This document shows positions 20,552 to 29,927 of a DNA stretch of 64,000 nucleotides, piece after piece. The notes below the pieces were generated by a model. That model ran no database searches, was not told the origin of the DNA, and worked only from the letters and a program-made list of their open reading frames with translations. Position 1 is the stretch's first letter; each line of letters opens with the position of its first letter. The position numbers were made by a program, and so were the translations under genes. The stretch is from an uncultured Mycoplasmatota bacterium (GTDB lineage Bacteria > Bacillota_I > Bacilli_A > RF39 > UBA660), in NCBI GenBank assembly GCA_946402735.1, contig CAMIXH010000002.1, positions 246,080-310,079 on the forward strand. The letters are read 5' to 3'.

Positions 20552-20580
20552 GAAAAAAAAGAATTTTTTTCAAATTCTTT
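20552..20580 (-). terminator. Terminator of xfp
   Basis: AAAGAATTT/AAATTCTTT stem followed by T8 on the minus strand. Confidence 0.75.
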
Positions 20581-20582
20581 TT

Positions 20583-22904
20583 TTACCAGTGCCAATCTAC
20601 TATTTCTGGAAGATCTTCTCCTGTTTCTCTTATATATTCAGAGTGTTCAATTAATTTATCTTTACACCATTCAATTACTGGTCCTCTCTTTTCACCAAGT
20701 TCTGGTAAATATTTAAGAGCATCCATTACTAAATGGAATCTATCTAAATGATTTTGAACTTTCATATCAAATGTAGTAGTAATAGTACCTTCTTCAATAT
20801 AACCATGTACATGCATATTCTTATTAGTACGTTTATATGCAAGTTGATGAATTAAATGAGGATATCCATGATATGCAAATATTATTGGTTTTTTCTTTGT
20901 AAATAATGCATCATATTCAGCATCATCTAATCCATGTGGATGGTTAGTACTACTTTGTAGTTTGAATAAGTCTACTACATTTATAAATCTTATTTTTAAT
21001 TTAGGGAATTTTTCTCTTAATATTTTTGTTGCTGCTAGAGCTTCAGTTGTTGGTGTTTCACCACAAGAAGCCATAACTAAGTCAGGTTCACTACCTTCAT
21101 CATTACTAGCAAATGCCCATCTTCCAAGTCCTTTAGTACAATGTTTAACTGCTTCATCCATACTTAAGTATTGTTGACGAGGATGTTTAGAAGCAATAAT
21201 AACATTAATATAATTTTTACTTCTAATACAATGATCAAAACAAGAAAGTAAACAGTTAGTATCTGGTGGTAAATATATTCTTGTTATATCAGCCTTTTTA
21301 GTAACCAAATGGTTAATAAATCCTGGGTCTTGATGAGTAAATCCATTATGATCTTGTTGCCATGCATATGACGTTAAAATATAGTTTAAACTAGCTATAT
21401 CTTCTCTCCATGGAAGTTCGCTACACATCTTTAACCATTTAGCATGCTGTGAAGCCATTGAGTCAACTACTCTAATGAATGCCTCATAGCTATGGAAGAA
21501 TCCATGTCTACCAGTTAAAAGGTATCCCTCTAACATACCTTCACAAGCATGTTCTGATAAGAATGAATCAATTACTCTACCAGATTTCTCTAAATATTCA
21601 TCTGTATCTAATGTTTGACCATTCCATTCTCTATTAGTTACTTCAAATACATGATTTAATCTATTTGATAAAGCTTCATCTGGTCCAAATACTCTAAAAT
21701 TATCTGGATTATTTTTAATAATATCTCTTACAAAAGCACCAAGTTCCATCATATCTTGTTTAACAAGTTCACCTGGTTTTTTAACATCAACAGCATAATC
21801 TTTAAAATCAGGAATATTTAATTCTTGTAATAGGTTACCACCATTAGCTATTGGGTTAGCGCCCATTCTTCTATTTCCCTTAGGACATAATTCTTTTAAT
21901 TCTTTCTTTAATGTACCATTTTCATCAAATAGTTCTTCTGGATGATAACTCTTTAACCAAGCTTCTAATACTTTTAAGTTTTCTTTATGATCTTTATCTA
22001 CTGCAATTGGTACTTGATGAGCTCTAAATGAACCTTCTACCATTTTTCCATCTACTTCTTTTGGTCCAGTCCATCCTTTAGGAGTCTTTAATATAATCAT
22101 TGGGTAAACTGCTCTTTTATTTAGTCTACTCTTTGCTTTAATTTCTTGTATATCATGAATACATCTATCTAAAGCATCAGCCATAGCTTCATGTATTCTC
22201 ATTCTATTTGAACTTTCTACTATATATGGATTATAACCATATCCTTCAAATAGTTTAATTAATTCTTCTTGTGGAATTCTAGCTAACACTGTTGGGTTAG
22301 CAATCTTATACCCATTTAAATGAAGTATTGGTAAAACAATACCATCAGTTAAAGGATTAATTATTTTATTTAAATGCCATGAAGTAGCAAGTGGTCCAGT
22401 TTCAGCTTCACCATCTCCTACTACACAAGCAGCTATTAAATCAGGATTATCTAAAACTGCTCCATAAGCATGACATAAACTATATCCTAACTCTCCACCT
22501 TCATTAATACTACCTGGAGTTTCAGGTGTAACATGAGATCCTATTCCACCTGGGAAACTAAATTGTTTAAATAGTTTTTTCATTCCTTCTTCATCTTCTG
22601 TAATATTTGGATATACTTCTGAATAAGTACCTTCTAAATATACATTAGATACACAAGCTTGTCCTCCATGTCCTGGTCCAGATACATAGATCATATTTAA
22701 ATCATACTTCTTAATAATTCTATTTAAGTGAGTATAAATAAAGTTTTGACCTGGTACTGTTCCCCAGTGACCAACTAACTTAGCTTTAACATCACTAAGT
22801 TCTAAAGGACGTTTAAGAAGTGGATTATCTCTTAGATATATTTGTCCTAATGATAAGTAATTACATGCCCTAAAATAAGCATCCATTTTTTCAAATTCAT
22901 TCAT
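20583..22904 (-). CDS. xfp: Xylulose-5-phosphate/fructose-6-phosphate phosphoketolase
   Basis: [54 protein letters not shown]. Confidence 0.97.
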   Translation of the reverse strand: MNEFEKMDAYFRACNYLSLGQIYLRDNPLLKRPLELSDVKAKLVGHWGTVPGQNFIYTHLNRIIKKYDLNMIYVSGPGHGGQACVSNVYLEGTYSEVYPNITEDEEGMKKLFKQFSFPGGIGSHVTPETPGSINEGGELGYSLCHAYGAVLDNPDLIAACVVGDGEAETGPLATSWHLNKIINPLTDGIVLPILHLNGYKIANPTVLARIPQEELIKLFEGYGYNPYIVESSNRMRIHEAMADALDRCIHDIQEIKAKSRLNKRAVYPMIILKTPKGWTGPKEVDGKMVEGSFRAHQVPIAVDKDHKENLKVLEAWLKSYHPEELFDENGTLKKELKELCPKGNRRMGANPIANGGNLLQELNIPDFKDYAVDVKKPGELVKQDMMELGAFVRDIIKNNPDNFRVFGPDEALSNRLNHVFEVTNREWNGQTLDTDEYLEKSGRVIDSFLSEHACEGMLEGYLLTGRHGFFHSYEAFIRVVDSMASQHAKWLKMCSELPWREDIASLNYILTSYAWQQDHNGFTHQDPGFINHLVTKKADITRIYLPPDTNCLLSCFDHCIRSKNYINVIIASKHPRQQYLSMDEAVKHCTKGLGRWAFASNDEGSEPDLVMASCGETPTTEALAATKILREKFPKLKIRFINVVDLFKLQSSTNHPHGLDDAEYDALFTKKKPIIFAYHGYPHLIHQLAYKRTNKNMHVHGYIEEGTITTTFDMKVQNHLDRFHLVMDALKYLPELGEKRGPVIEWCKDKLIEHSEYIRETGEDLPEIVDWHW

Positions 22905-22964
22905 ATTCTTTTTTCTCCTATTATATATATCTATTATATTATCATTTTAGCATAAAAAAAAGAG

Positions 22965-23417
22965 TTATAAAACTCTTTCACATAAATCTTCATATTTACT
23001 TCCATGAGGAGTAATAATGAATTGTCTAGTATTCTCATCTACTATCTTAATTCTAATATCTAATCTATTCTTAGGAAGAATATCTTCAATTAGATCAGAC
23101 CATTCAATAATACAAACTCCCTTTTTAGTAAAGTATTCTTCAATACCTATATCTTGTTTAATATCACTTAATCTATATACATCCATGTGGAATAATTTCA
23201 TTTCTCCACCATAGTATTCTTTAATAATAGTAAATGTAGGAGATGTTATATTCTCAGTAATACCAAGTGCTTGTGCAAATGCTTTAGCAAACACAGTTTT
23301 ACCACTACCAAGATCTCCTTCCAAACATATTACCATATTAGGAAATTTCTCAGATTCTATATTTTGTGCTAATTCCATTGTGTCATCTTCAGAATAAGCT
23401 GTAATTTTGTATGTCAT
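22965..23417 (-). CDS. tsaE: tRNA threonylcarbamoyladenosine biosynthesis ATPase TsaE
   Basis: CLEGDLGSGKTVFAKAFAQALGI, TSPTFTIIKEY, HMDVYRL, IIEWSDLIEDILP. Confidence 0.95.
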   Translation of the reverse strand: MTYKITAYSEDDTMELAQNIESEKFPNMVICLEGDLGSGKTVFAKAFAQALGITENITSPTFTIIKEYYGGEMKLFHMDVYRLSDIKQDIGIEEYFTKKGVCIIEWSDLIEDILPKNRLDIRIKIVDENTRQFIITPHGSKYEDLCERVL

Positions 23418-23696
23418 ATATTCCTATCACCATATTCATTGTATCATTTAAATATTTTTTAGTACAAGTTTTTTTGTATAATTTACAAATCTTTTTAAAA
23501 GGAAAGATTTTTATGTATCAAACTACCCCATTTCACTATATATTAATGTATATATGAATGTTTACACAAATTATACACACATTTCATAATGAAAAAGTAT
23601 TAAAAATATATATATTTTATTAATGAAAAAACTATATATAAAATAGACACTATTCAAAAGTGTAAACCAATTCTTCCTAGTATTTAAGGCAAATTA

Positions 23697-24407
23697 TTAA
23701 TTTTTGATGTCTTTTTTAACAAAGGATTTTAATCCTAATAAATAAAAAAGTGTCATGTAAACAGTGTCAAGTAATACTCCACTCTTTAAGTTTAAATTTA
23801 TATCATATGTCTTATTTAACACTTCCAAATTTTCAGGATTTTCAAAAATTGAAAAATCTAAATATGGAAGAGGAGTAAAAATTATGAATTTTAGATCCAT
23901 ATTTAATAAGAATTGAGTTATCAAAAGTGAGAAAGAAAATAGCAGGATACAAAAACAAATCGTAAACGATTTTGAACGTATTTTTGACGAAAAGTACAAA
24001 ATTTGGCCAGAAATCGTAAAAATCGGAATTGAGTAAGTTAAGTACTTAGAAACGTAAAAAATGTCGATTTTTGCCTCAAAAATAGAGGTAAAAATTATAA
24101 TAATTAATACACTTATGTAACTATATCCTATTATAAGTGCCATTTTAGAAACGTAGATTCTATGCCGGCTCACGGGCTTAGTGAGGTAAAATCTAAACGT
24201 TCCCCTATCAATTTCATCACTAATAATTCCACTAAAAAATAGAATTTCAAAAATACCCACAAAAGGTATCAAATTGAACGAAAGAACAAATGCACTTTTT
24301 TTAACAAATTTGATAAAAATAAAAAATAAAAGTATCAAAATTATCCATGAAAGTACGATTTTCCCTGGTTTCACCTTATAAATCTCGTTTTTAATTAGGT
24401 TTATCAT
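23697..24407 (-). CDS. ABC-2 type transporter permease
   Basis: Multi-TM; EIDRGTFRFYLTKPVSRHRIYVSK; overlaps the ATPase gene. Confidence 0.85.
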   Translation of the reverse strand: MINLIKNEIYKVKPGKIVLSWIILILLFFIFIKFVKKSAFVLSFNLIPFVGIFEILFFSGIISDEIDRGTFRFYLTKPVSRHRIYVSKMALIIGYSYISVLIIIIFTSIFEAKIDIFYVSKYLTYSIPIFTISGQILYFSSKIRSKSFTICFCILLFSFSLLITQFLLNMDLKFIIFTPLPYLDFSIFENPENLEVLNKTYDINLNLKSGVLLDTVYMTLFYLLGLKSFVKKDIKN

Positions 24408-25272
24408 TGATCATCTCAAAGAACTCTGATTCAAGTGTATTCTTCTCTAATATGCGGTAAACACTGACATTGTTGAAGATTAGCTCCTTATTTATCTTAG
24501 AAATCTCTTCATTATTAGCATATACTTCTAAATTTTCATTTACTGCATATTTATTTAGTAAAATTTTTGCTTTAGAATAATCATCTACTACAAAAGAAAC
24601 TAGACACTTTTGCTTTACACCTCTCTCTTTTTTGTTTTTTATATTAATAATAGTCCCATTATTGATAAAAATTACCTTATCACACAAATTTTCAACCTCA
24701 CTTAACATGTGTGATGAAATTATTATGGTTGTATCTTTCATATTTTTTAACATATCCATAATTTTTTTAACGCCAACTGGATCTAATCCATTTGTTGGTT
24801 CATCAAGAATCAAAATTTTGGGTTTATTAATTAATGAAGAAGCTATTCCTAACCTCTCTTTCATTCCAAGAGAATAAGTTTTGAATTTTTTACCCAAATA
24901 TTTTTCCATTTCGACAATTTTTACAATTTCTTTTACTGTTTCTTCATCAACATTTTTAAACATTGTTTTAAAAATTTCTAGGTTACGTTTTCCACTTAGG
25001 TTATAATACAAATCTGGATACTCAATTAGAGTTCCGATGATGCTCATAGCCTTCTCAAAGTCATTTTTTAAGTCAAAATTGTAGTAACTTACCTCTCCAG
25101 TATCATAATTATAAAGACCAGTCATTATTTTTAACAAAGTGCTTTTTCCTGCGCCATTTGGGCCAACTAAACCCACTTTCTCACCTTCATAGATATCAAA
25201 ATTAATATCATGAAGAATTTTCTTTCCATTAATACTCTTAGAAATATTTCTAACACTCACTGCTTTGATCAT
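24391..25272 (-). CDS. ABC transporter ATP-binding protein (BcrA/CcmA type)
   Basis: Walker A GPNGAGKST, signature YSLGMKERLGIASSL, Walker B ILILDEPTNGLDP. Confidence 0.95.
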   Translation of the reverse strand: MIKAVSVRNISKSINGKKILHDINFDIYEGEKVGLVGPNGAGKSTLLKIMTGLYNYDTGEVSYYNFDLKNDFEKAMSIIGTLIEYPDLYYNLSGKRNLEIFKTMFKNVDEETVKEIVKIVEMEKYLGKKFKTYSLGMKERLGIASSLINKPKILILDEPTNGLDPVGVKKIMDMLKNMKDTTIIISSHMLSEVENLCDKVIFINNGTIINIKNKKERGVKQKCLVSFVVDDYSKAKILLNKYAVNENLEVYANNEEISKINKELIFNNVSVYRILEKNTLESEFFEMINDKPN

Positions 25273-25293
25273 TTTCTCTTTCCTTTCATCTGG

Positions 25294-25322
25294 ATTTTAT
25301 AAAATACGGTTACATAATTCAA
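25294..25322 (-). promoter_or_regulatory. Predicted promoter of the ABC operon
   Basis: Minus strand TTGAAT, 17 nt, TAAAAT. Confidence 0.65.
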
Positions 25323-25338
25323 ACTAGTATATTTGAAT
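25317..25338. repeat. 7-bp inverted repeat ATTCAAA-N8-TTTGAAT overlapping the ABC promoter -35
   Basis: Read directly. Confidence 0.65.
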
Positions 25339-25382
25339 CTTGAGTGTAAAAAGTTACTCATAATTTATTTTTATTTATAACA

Positions 25383-25412
25383 AAAAAGAATAGTTAGTTT
25401 CCTAACTATTCT
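25383..25412 (-). terminator. Terminator downstream of the AAA gene
   Basis: AGAATAGTTAG/CTAACTATTCT stem followed by T6 on the minus strand. Confidence 0.8.
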
Positions 25413-25434
25413 ATTATTCAATTATAAGTAAATT

Positions 25435-26484
25435 TTATTCTTCATCTAAATTAATATGTTCTTCTTGAATTAGATCAGCAAATTGAGTCTTAAACTTCTC
25501 TAATTCCTTTATTTTAGAGTCTTCATAGATAACTTTAGTTCTCTTAATAGCTTTCCAGAAATGTTTTAATTTAACTTCAGTAGCATTCTCATATAATGCC
25601 ATAGAGAAAGCACTCATTACGATAGTTAAAGCAATATCTGGATATCTATTACCTATTTCGTATACTCTCTTGTATTCATCAGTCATTTGTACGATGAATG
25701 CAAATATCTTTTCTTTAATGAAATCAGTATAATTTAGCTTAATTCCAGTACGTTTTTCATATTTAGGATAAGTACCCATTAAAATTTGAGTACATTGTTC
25801 CATAGTAGGTTCAAGTACATCTACTCTTAAGAAACGTCTTAGGAAGGCTCTATCTCTTAAGATATATGCTTCAAATTCTTCATCTGTTGTAGCACCAATC
25901 ATCTTAATATCACCACGGTCTAAGCCTGGTTTTAACATGTTAGCAAAGTCTATAGACATATTTGAAGTATTTCTATTAACAAGTAAGTGAACCTCATCTA
26001 TAAATAGAATAATGTTTTTCTTAGTCTTTAATTCATCTACTAATAGTTGTAATTTATTCTCACTAGTACCATCTACTATTGTTTCTCCAAGTAAACTTGA
26101 AATATTAACTTTAATTAATTCATATGGTTTTAAGGCATTTGGAATAGTTCCATTAACCATCTTATAACCAATTCCTTCTACAATAGCAGTTTTACCTATA
26201 CCAGCTTTACCAACAAGAAGTGCACTCTTCTCTGGTGTTAATAGTATTTCTATTGCTTGTTCTATTTCCTTTTCACGACCAATAGCTGGGTTTGTTACAT
26301 ATTCCTTTCTACTTAGGTTTTCACCATAAGTATCAAGAATACTATATTTAATCTTCTTTTCTTCTGGTTCTGGTGCTACTGGAGCTGATCCAGTTACTTC
26401 ACTAAATGTACTTGAATCCATCCCAGTAGAATCAGTAGGTCTAACATTATTACCAAATTCAACTATTTCTAATTCATTATTCAT
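25435..26484 (-). CDS. AAA+ ATPase resembling a ClpA/B/C first nucleotide-binding domain only
   Basis: NPAIGREKEIEQAIEILL, Walker A VGKAGIGKTA, Walker B IILFIDEVHLL, sensor IGATTDEEFEAYI; no Clp N-domain and no D2 in 349 aa. Confidence 0.85.
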   Translation of the reverse strand: MNNELEIVEFGNNVRPTDSTGMDSSTFSEVTGSAPVAPEPEEKKIKYSILDTYGENLSRKEYVTNPAIGREKEIEQAIEILLTPEKSALLVGKAGIGKTAIVEGIGYKMVNGTIPNALKPYELIKVNISSLLGETIVDGTSENKLQLLVDELKTKKNIILFIDEVHLLVNRNTSNMSIDFANMLKPGLDRGDIKMIGATTDEEFEAYILRDRAFLRRFLRVDVLEPTMEQCTQILMGTYPKYEKRTGIKLNYTDFIKEKIFAFIVQMTDEYKRVYEIGNRYPDIALTIVMSAFSMALYENATEVKLKHFWKAIKRTKVIYEDSKIKELEKFKTQFADLIQEEHINLDEE

Positions 26485-26547
26485 TTTTTTATTCCCTCTT
26501 TACTATATCAATTTTATCAATTTTGTATTAAAAAGTCTATAATTTTA

Positions 26548-26576
26548 TTGACAAAAGACACTCCCTATATTATACT
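26548..26576 (+). promoter_or_regulatory. Promoter of tRNA-Asn
   Basis: TTGACA (26548-26553), 17 nt, TATACT (26571-26576). Confidence 0.8.
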
Positions 26577-26589
26577 ATCTTATGTAGCT

Positions 26590-26665
26590 GCCCAATTAGC
26601 TCAGTCGGTAGAGCGCACGGCTGTTAACCGTTAGGTCGCAGGTCCGAGTCCTGCATTGGGCGCCA
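26590..26665 (+). tRNA. tRNA-Asn(GTT), CCA encoded
   Basis: GCCCAAT/ATTGGGC acceptor, GCTC/GAGC D-stem, loop CTGTTAA with GTT anticodon, GCAGG/CCTGC T-stem, genomic CCA. Confidence 0.95.
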
Positions 26666-26675
26666 TTAAAAAATT

Positions 26676-26700
26676 AACTCAAGTCTTCTTGAGTTTTTTT
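26676..26700 (+). terminator. Terminator of tRNA-Asn
   Basis: AACTCAAG/CTTGAGTT followed by T7. Confidence 0.85.
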
Positions 26701-26734
26701 TATACCTATTTTATAATAAAAATAGAGGTTACAT

Positions 26735-27406
26735 ATGACAATAAATCAAATAAAATTTCCAATATATATGACATGCATAATCCTAGCATTTATAGGGGCT
26801 TGCGTGTTTATTTATAAATATTTAATGAATAAAAAGATAAAAAAGAAAGACATACTTTTATATGTCAGTATGATAGTTCCTTTTGGTCTTCTTGGATCAT
26901 TAATTGTCTGTTATATAATAGATAAAAACATGGGATTATCCAGTTACATAGGTTGCTTTGTGCTGATTTTGACCAGTATTTTTTATGAAAAGGTAAATCC
27001 GAGCAAGAATTTGGAATATGTTAGGTGTACTATGTTATCAATGCCACTACTTTATGGAATTTCAAAATTAGGATGTTTTTTCGCAGGATGCTGTTACGGA
27101 CTTCCATATAATGGATTATTTTCAGTTACATACTCTTCTGGACTTAACATTCCACTCTTCCCTATTCAACTACTAGAATCCCTAGTATTTATAGGCCTTT
27201 TCATAGGTTTACTATTCATAAATAAGAAACACAGTAAAAATATAATCAGTATTACAATAATAGTTTGTGCATTTGCAAAATTTGCTTTAGACTTTTTAAG
27301 ATATGATCATTTAACAAAGGTAATTACCACTAATCAGATTATAAGTCTTATGTTACTATTTATTGTAATTGTAAATATGATAAGAAAAAAATTGTTAAAT
27401 AAATAA
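26735..27406 (+). CDS. Prolipoprotein diacylglyceryl transferase (Lgt)-like membrane protein, divergent
   Basis: KLGCFFAGCCYGLPYNGLFSVTY...PLFPIQLLESL resembles the Lgt core. Confidence 0.7.
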   Translation: MTINQIKFPIYMTCIILAFIGACVFIYKYLMNKKIKKKDILLYVSMIVPFGLLGSLIVCYIIDKNMGLSSYIGCFVLILTSIFYEKVNPSKNLEYVRCTMLSMPLLYGISKLGCFFAGCCYGLPYNGLFSVTYSSGLNIPLFPIQLLESLVFIGLFIGLLFINKKHSKNIISITIIVCAFAKFALDFLRYDHLTKVITTNQIISLMLLFIVIVNMIRKKLLNK

Positions 27407-27440
27407 AATAATAATATAATTAAGATAAGGAAGTGAAAAT

Positions 27441-27995
27441 ATGAAATGTTCTAAATGCGGTTATGAAATAAATGAAGGAGATAAATTTTGTAGAGAGTGT
27501 GGACAAGTAGTTGAAAGCACTACTCCAGAAAAAGAAGTAAAAGAAAAGACAAAAAAAGTAGAAGAACCAAAGGAAGAAGTAAAAGAAGAAGTTAAAACAG
27601 AAGTAACCACTGTTACTAATAAACCAGAAGAAAAAAGAATAGTTAGTTCTATGGCAAATGATACATTCTTCTGTTTATGTTCTATAATTTGTTATATTGC
27701 TTGTCCTTTATTAACAGGTTTATTTGCATATTTAGCTACAAAGTCTGATGTATTTTCCCTATTTGCAAGAATACCAATGATTTTGCCTTTTGTAGCATAT
27801 GCTCTAGCAATATATGCTAAGGTTAAATATCCAGAAAGTAAATTTGCTAAAATACTACTTATTATATATATTGTATTATTTGTATTAGGTATTATATTAA
27901 TGATAATAGCAGTAATCGCTTGTGCTATATTCCTAAGAGATTGCTTGGAAGGATGTCAGGGACTTGGATCTATTATCTCATTGTTATTTGGTTAA
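27441..27995 (+). CDS. Zinc-ribbon membrane protein
   Basis: MKCSKCGYEINEGDKFCRECGQ plus three or more TM segments. Confidence 0.8.
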   Translation: MKCSKCGYEINEGDKFCRECGQVVESTTPEKEVKEKTKKVEEPKEEVKEEVKTEVTTVTNKPEEKRIVSSMANDTFFCLCSIICYIACPLLTGLFAYLATKSDVFSLFARIPMILPFVAYALAIYAKVKYPESKFAKILLIIYIVLFVLGIILMIIAVIACAIFLRDCLEGCQGLGSIISLLFG

Positions 27996-28021
27996 AATAA
28001 AAAGACTCATTTGAGTCTTTT

Positions 28022-29314
28022 TTATTGTACTGCAATTTTACTAGCTTCATTTGGATTAACTGTTATTTTAACAGTATATCTAGCAAGTTCATCATTATCA
28101 TAAATCTTGCCTTCTTTAATATCATCCAAATATACGCTAAATCTATCTCTATCATCAAGTTTTAATGATACATATACACCATTAACACTAGCTTTAGTGT
28201 AATAATCATAATAAACTTCATAATATCTAGTTTCTATTTTAACTTTACCTTTTATATTTTTGTCATGTTTAATAACATATTGAGTATTGTAATTACTATT
28301 AAATGTAATTATGAATTTTTCATTTGATTCTTTTGGTAAATCATATGTCTCTAGTTTTCTAGTCATTGTATACTTTTCACTAACATCTTGTACATAATCA
28401 ATATCCTTAATCTCTCTAAATGCCATAACTCCACCAAAAGCTATTAAAGCAACAGATAAGAATATAATTATAAGATTTAATCTAAGAGACATCTTCTTTC
28501 TAAATATAGCTCTATTAATCATAATAACAAGCCATAATATTAGGAAATCTATTCCGAATAAGCAAATAATAACACCTTTAAACTTAATACCATCTAAATA
28601 AGCAAATATAGCTGCAAAGAACACAACTGTTACCCATAACCATATAAATACAAGTACGCATGTAAAAAACACTCCTAGAGTCCTTAAAATAACTCTTTTT
28701 ATTCTAGTACTTCTACTCTCAAATATATGAGTTTCACTTACTATTTCACTAACATCACTTATTTTATCTTCTACTTCTTCTTTAACTTCTTCTACTATTT
28801 CTTTAGGAGTATCAGTTACTTTTCTTTTCTTAAATGATACGTCTTTAGTTAAGAAGTTTTTAATTTTATTGAATACTGATTCTTTTTCTTCTTTCTTAGT
28901 ATCTTTCTTTTCTTTCTTAACTTCTTTTTTCTTATCTTTCTTTTTAGAAGCTAACTTTTCTTTTAATCTAACAAATATATTAGGTTTCTTTTCTTTCTTA
29001 ATTTTTATTGTTTCTTTTTTCTTAGTTTCTTTCTTTGGTTTTTCTTCTTTCTTTTCTTCTTTTTCTTTCTTCTTATTCTTAAAGTATTTACTAATCTTTT
29101 CAAAAACACTTACTTTTTCATTTTTAAAAGGTTCTAATTCTTTAGCTGCTAATTCTTCAGGATCACCTAGTCCTTTAATTATGTCTTTAATCTTTTTTCC
29201 ACTTGCTTTTTCAGACTTGATAAAAGAATCGTATTTATTAACGATTTCATCTTTGTGTTTTGAATCACCCAAGAAAGAACTTAATTCTTCTAAAAATTTC
29301 TTATCCTTTTTCAT
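28022..29314 (-). CDS. HAAS/DUF1700-like membrane protein with a long Lys/Glu-rich linker
   Basis: MKKDKKFLEELSSFLGDSKHKDEIVNKYDSFI...IKGLGDPEELAAKEL; GGGG RBS supports 29314 over the ORF-track start at 29344. Confidence 0.7.
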   Translation of the reverse strand: MKKDKKFLEELSSFLGDSKHKDEIVNKYDSFIKSEKASGKKIKDIIKGLGDPEELAAKELEPFKNEKVSVFEKISKYFKNKKKEKEEKKEEKPKKETKKKETIKIKKEKKPNIFVRLKEKLASKKKDKKKEVKKEKKDTKKEEKESVFNKIKNFLTKDVSFKKRKVTDTPKEIVEEVKEEVEDKISDVSEIVSETHIFESRSTRIKRVILRTLGVFFTCVLVFIWLWVTVVFFAAIFAYLDGIKFKGVIICLFGIDFLILWLVIMINRAIFRKKMSLRLNLIIIFLSVALIAFGGVMAFREIKDIDYVQDVSEKYTMTRKLETYDLPKESNEKFIITFNSNYNTQYVIKHDKNIKGKVKIETRYYEVYYDYYTKASVNGVYVSLKLDDRDRFSVYLDDIKEGKIYDNDELARYTVKITVNPNEASKIAVQ

Positions 29315-29427
29315 ACCATATATCCCCTTTTGTACATAAAGCAAACATATTATAGCATATAGTTTCTAAGAAAAAAAGGGAAAAAACACTATTTTTTAAA
29401 AAATTTTATTGTAAAAATAAAAAATAA

Positions 29428-29454
29428 TTAGCACTCTCTATTGACAAGTGCTAA
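29428..29454 (+). promoter_or_regulatory. CIRCE (HrcA operator)
   Basis: TTAGCACTC-N9-AAGTGCTAA; one mismatch to TTAGCACTC-N9-GAGTGCTAA. Confidence 0.92.
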
Positions 29455-29468
29455 TTATTGAGTATAAT
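29441..29468 (+). promoter_or_regulatory. Sigma-A promoter of hsp20 with the -35 inside CIRCE
   Basis: TTGACA (29441-29446), 16 nt, TATAAT (29463-29468). Confidence 0.85.
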
Positions 29469-29492
29469 TATATTTGTAAGGAGATGATAATA

Positions 29493-29888
29493 ATGAGTTT
29501 ATTACCAGACAGATTTTATTTAGATGATTTCTTTAATGATTTTGCACCAATGCCAAAAATGAAAAATCTAGATATGAAGTGCGACATTTATGAGAAAGGT
29601 GGTAATGTTCATATTGAACTAGAAGTTCCTGGATATGATAAAAAAGATATCAAATTAGACGTAGATAAAGGTGTTTTAACTGTTGAAGGTCATACTGACA
29701 GTGAACATGAAGATAAGGATAAAAAATATTATAGAAAAGAAAGAATTTCAGGATCTTTTAGAAGACAATTCACTATTGGAGATATAAATGAAAAAGATAT
29801 TCATGCCGCATTTAATAATGGTGTATTAAAAGTTACATTCCCTAAAGAAGAGAAGAAAGAACAAAAGAAATATATCCAAATAAATTAA
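29493..29888 (+). CDS. Hsp20 family small heat shock protein
   Basis: CDIYEKGGNVHIELEVPGYDKKDIKLDVDKGVLTVEG...FNNGVLKVTFPK; start after AAGGAGATG (the ORF-track start 29448 lies within CIRCE). Confidence 0.95.
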   Translation: MSLLPDRFYLDDFFNDFAPMPKMKNLDMKCDIYEKGGNVHIELEVPGYDKKDIKLDVDKGVLTVEGHTDSEHEDKDKKYYRKERISGSFRRQFTIGDINEKDIHAAFNNGVLKVTFPKEEKKEQKKYIQIN

Positions 29889-29901
29889 TATTAATTAAAT
29901 A

Positions 29902-29927
29902 AAAAAAGCTTCATTTGAAGCTTTTTT
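29902..29927. terminator. Bidirectional terminator (hsp20/ychF)
   Basis: AAAAAAGCTTC/GAAGCTTTTTT. Confidence 0.8.

Noticed and set aside
23513-23557. 14-codon ORF MYQTTPFHYILMYI with RBS-like AAGGAAAG and a -10-like TATAAT
   Set aside because: Very AT-rich intergenic region, no -35, the RBS lies in a hairpin, and no coding signature; likely chance, although a leader peptide cannot be excluded.
23560-23667. GTTTACAC ... GTGTAAAC inverted pair about 90 nt apart downstream of the ABC permease
   Set aside because: 8-bp match at long distance in AT-rich DNA; no terminal repeat, transposase or target duplication nearby.
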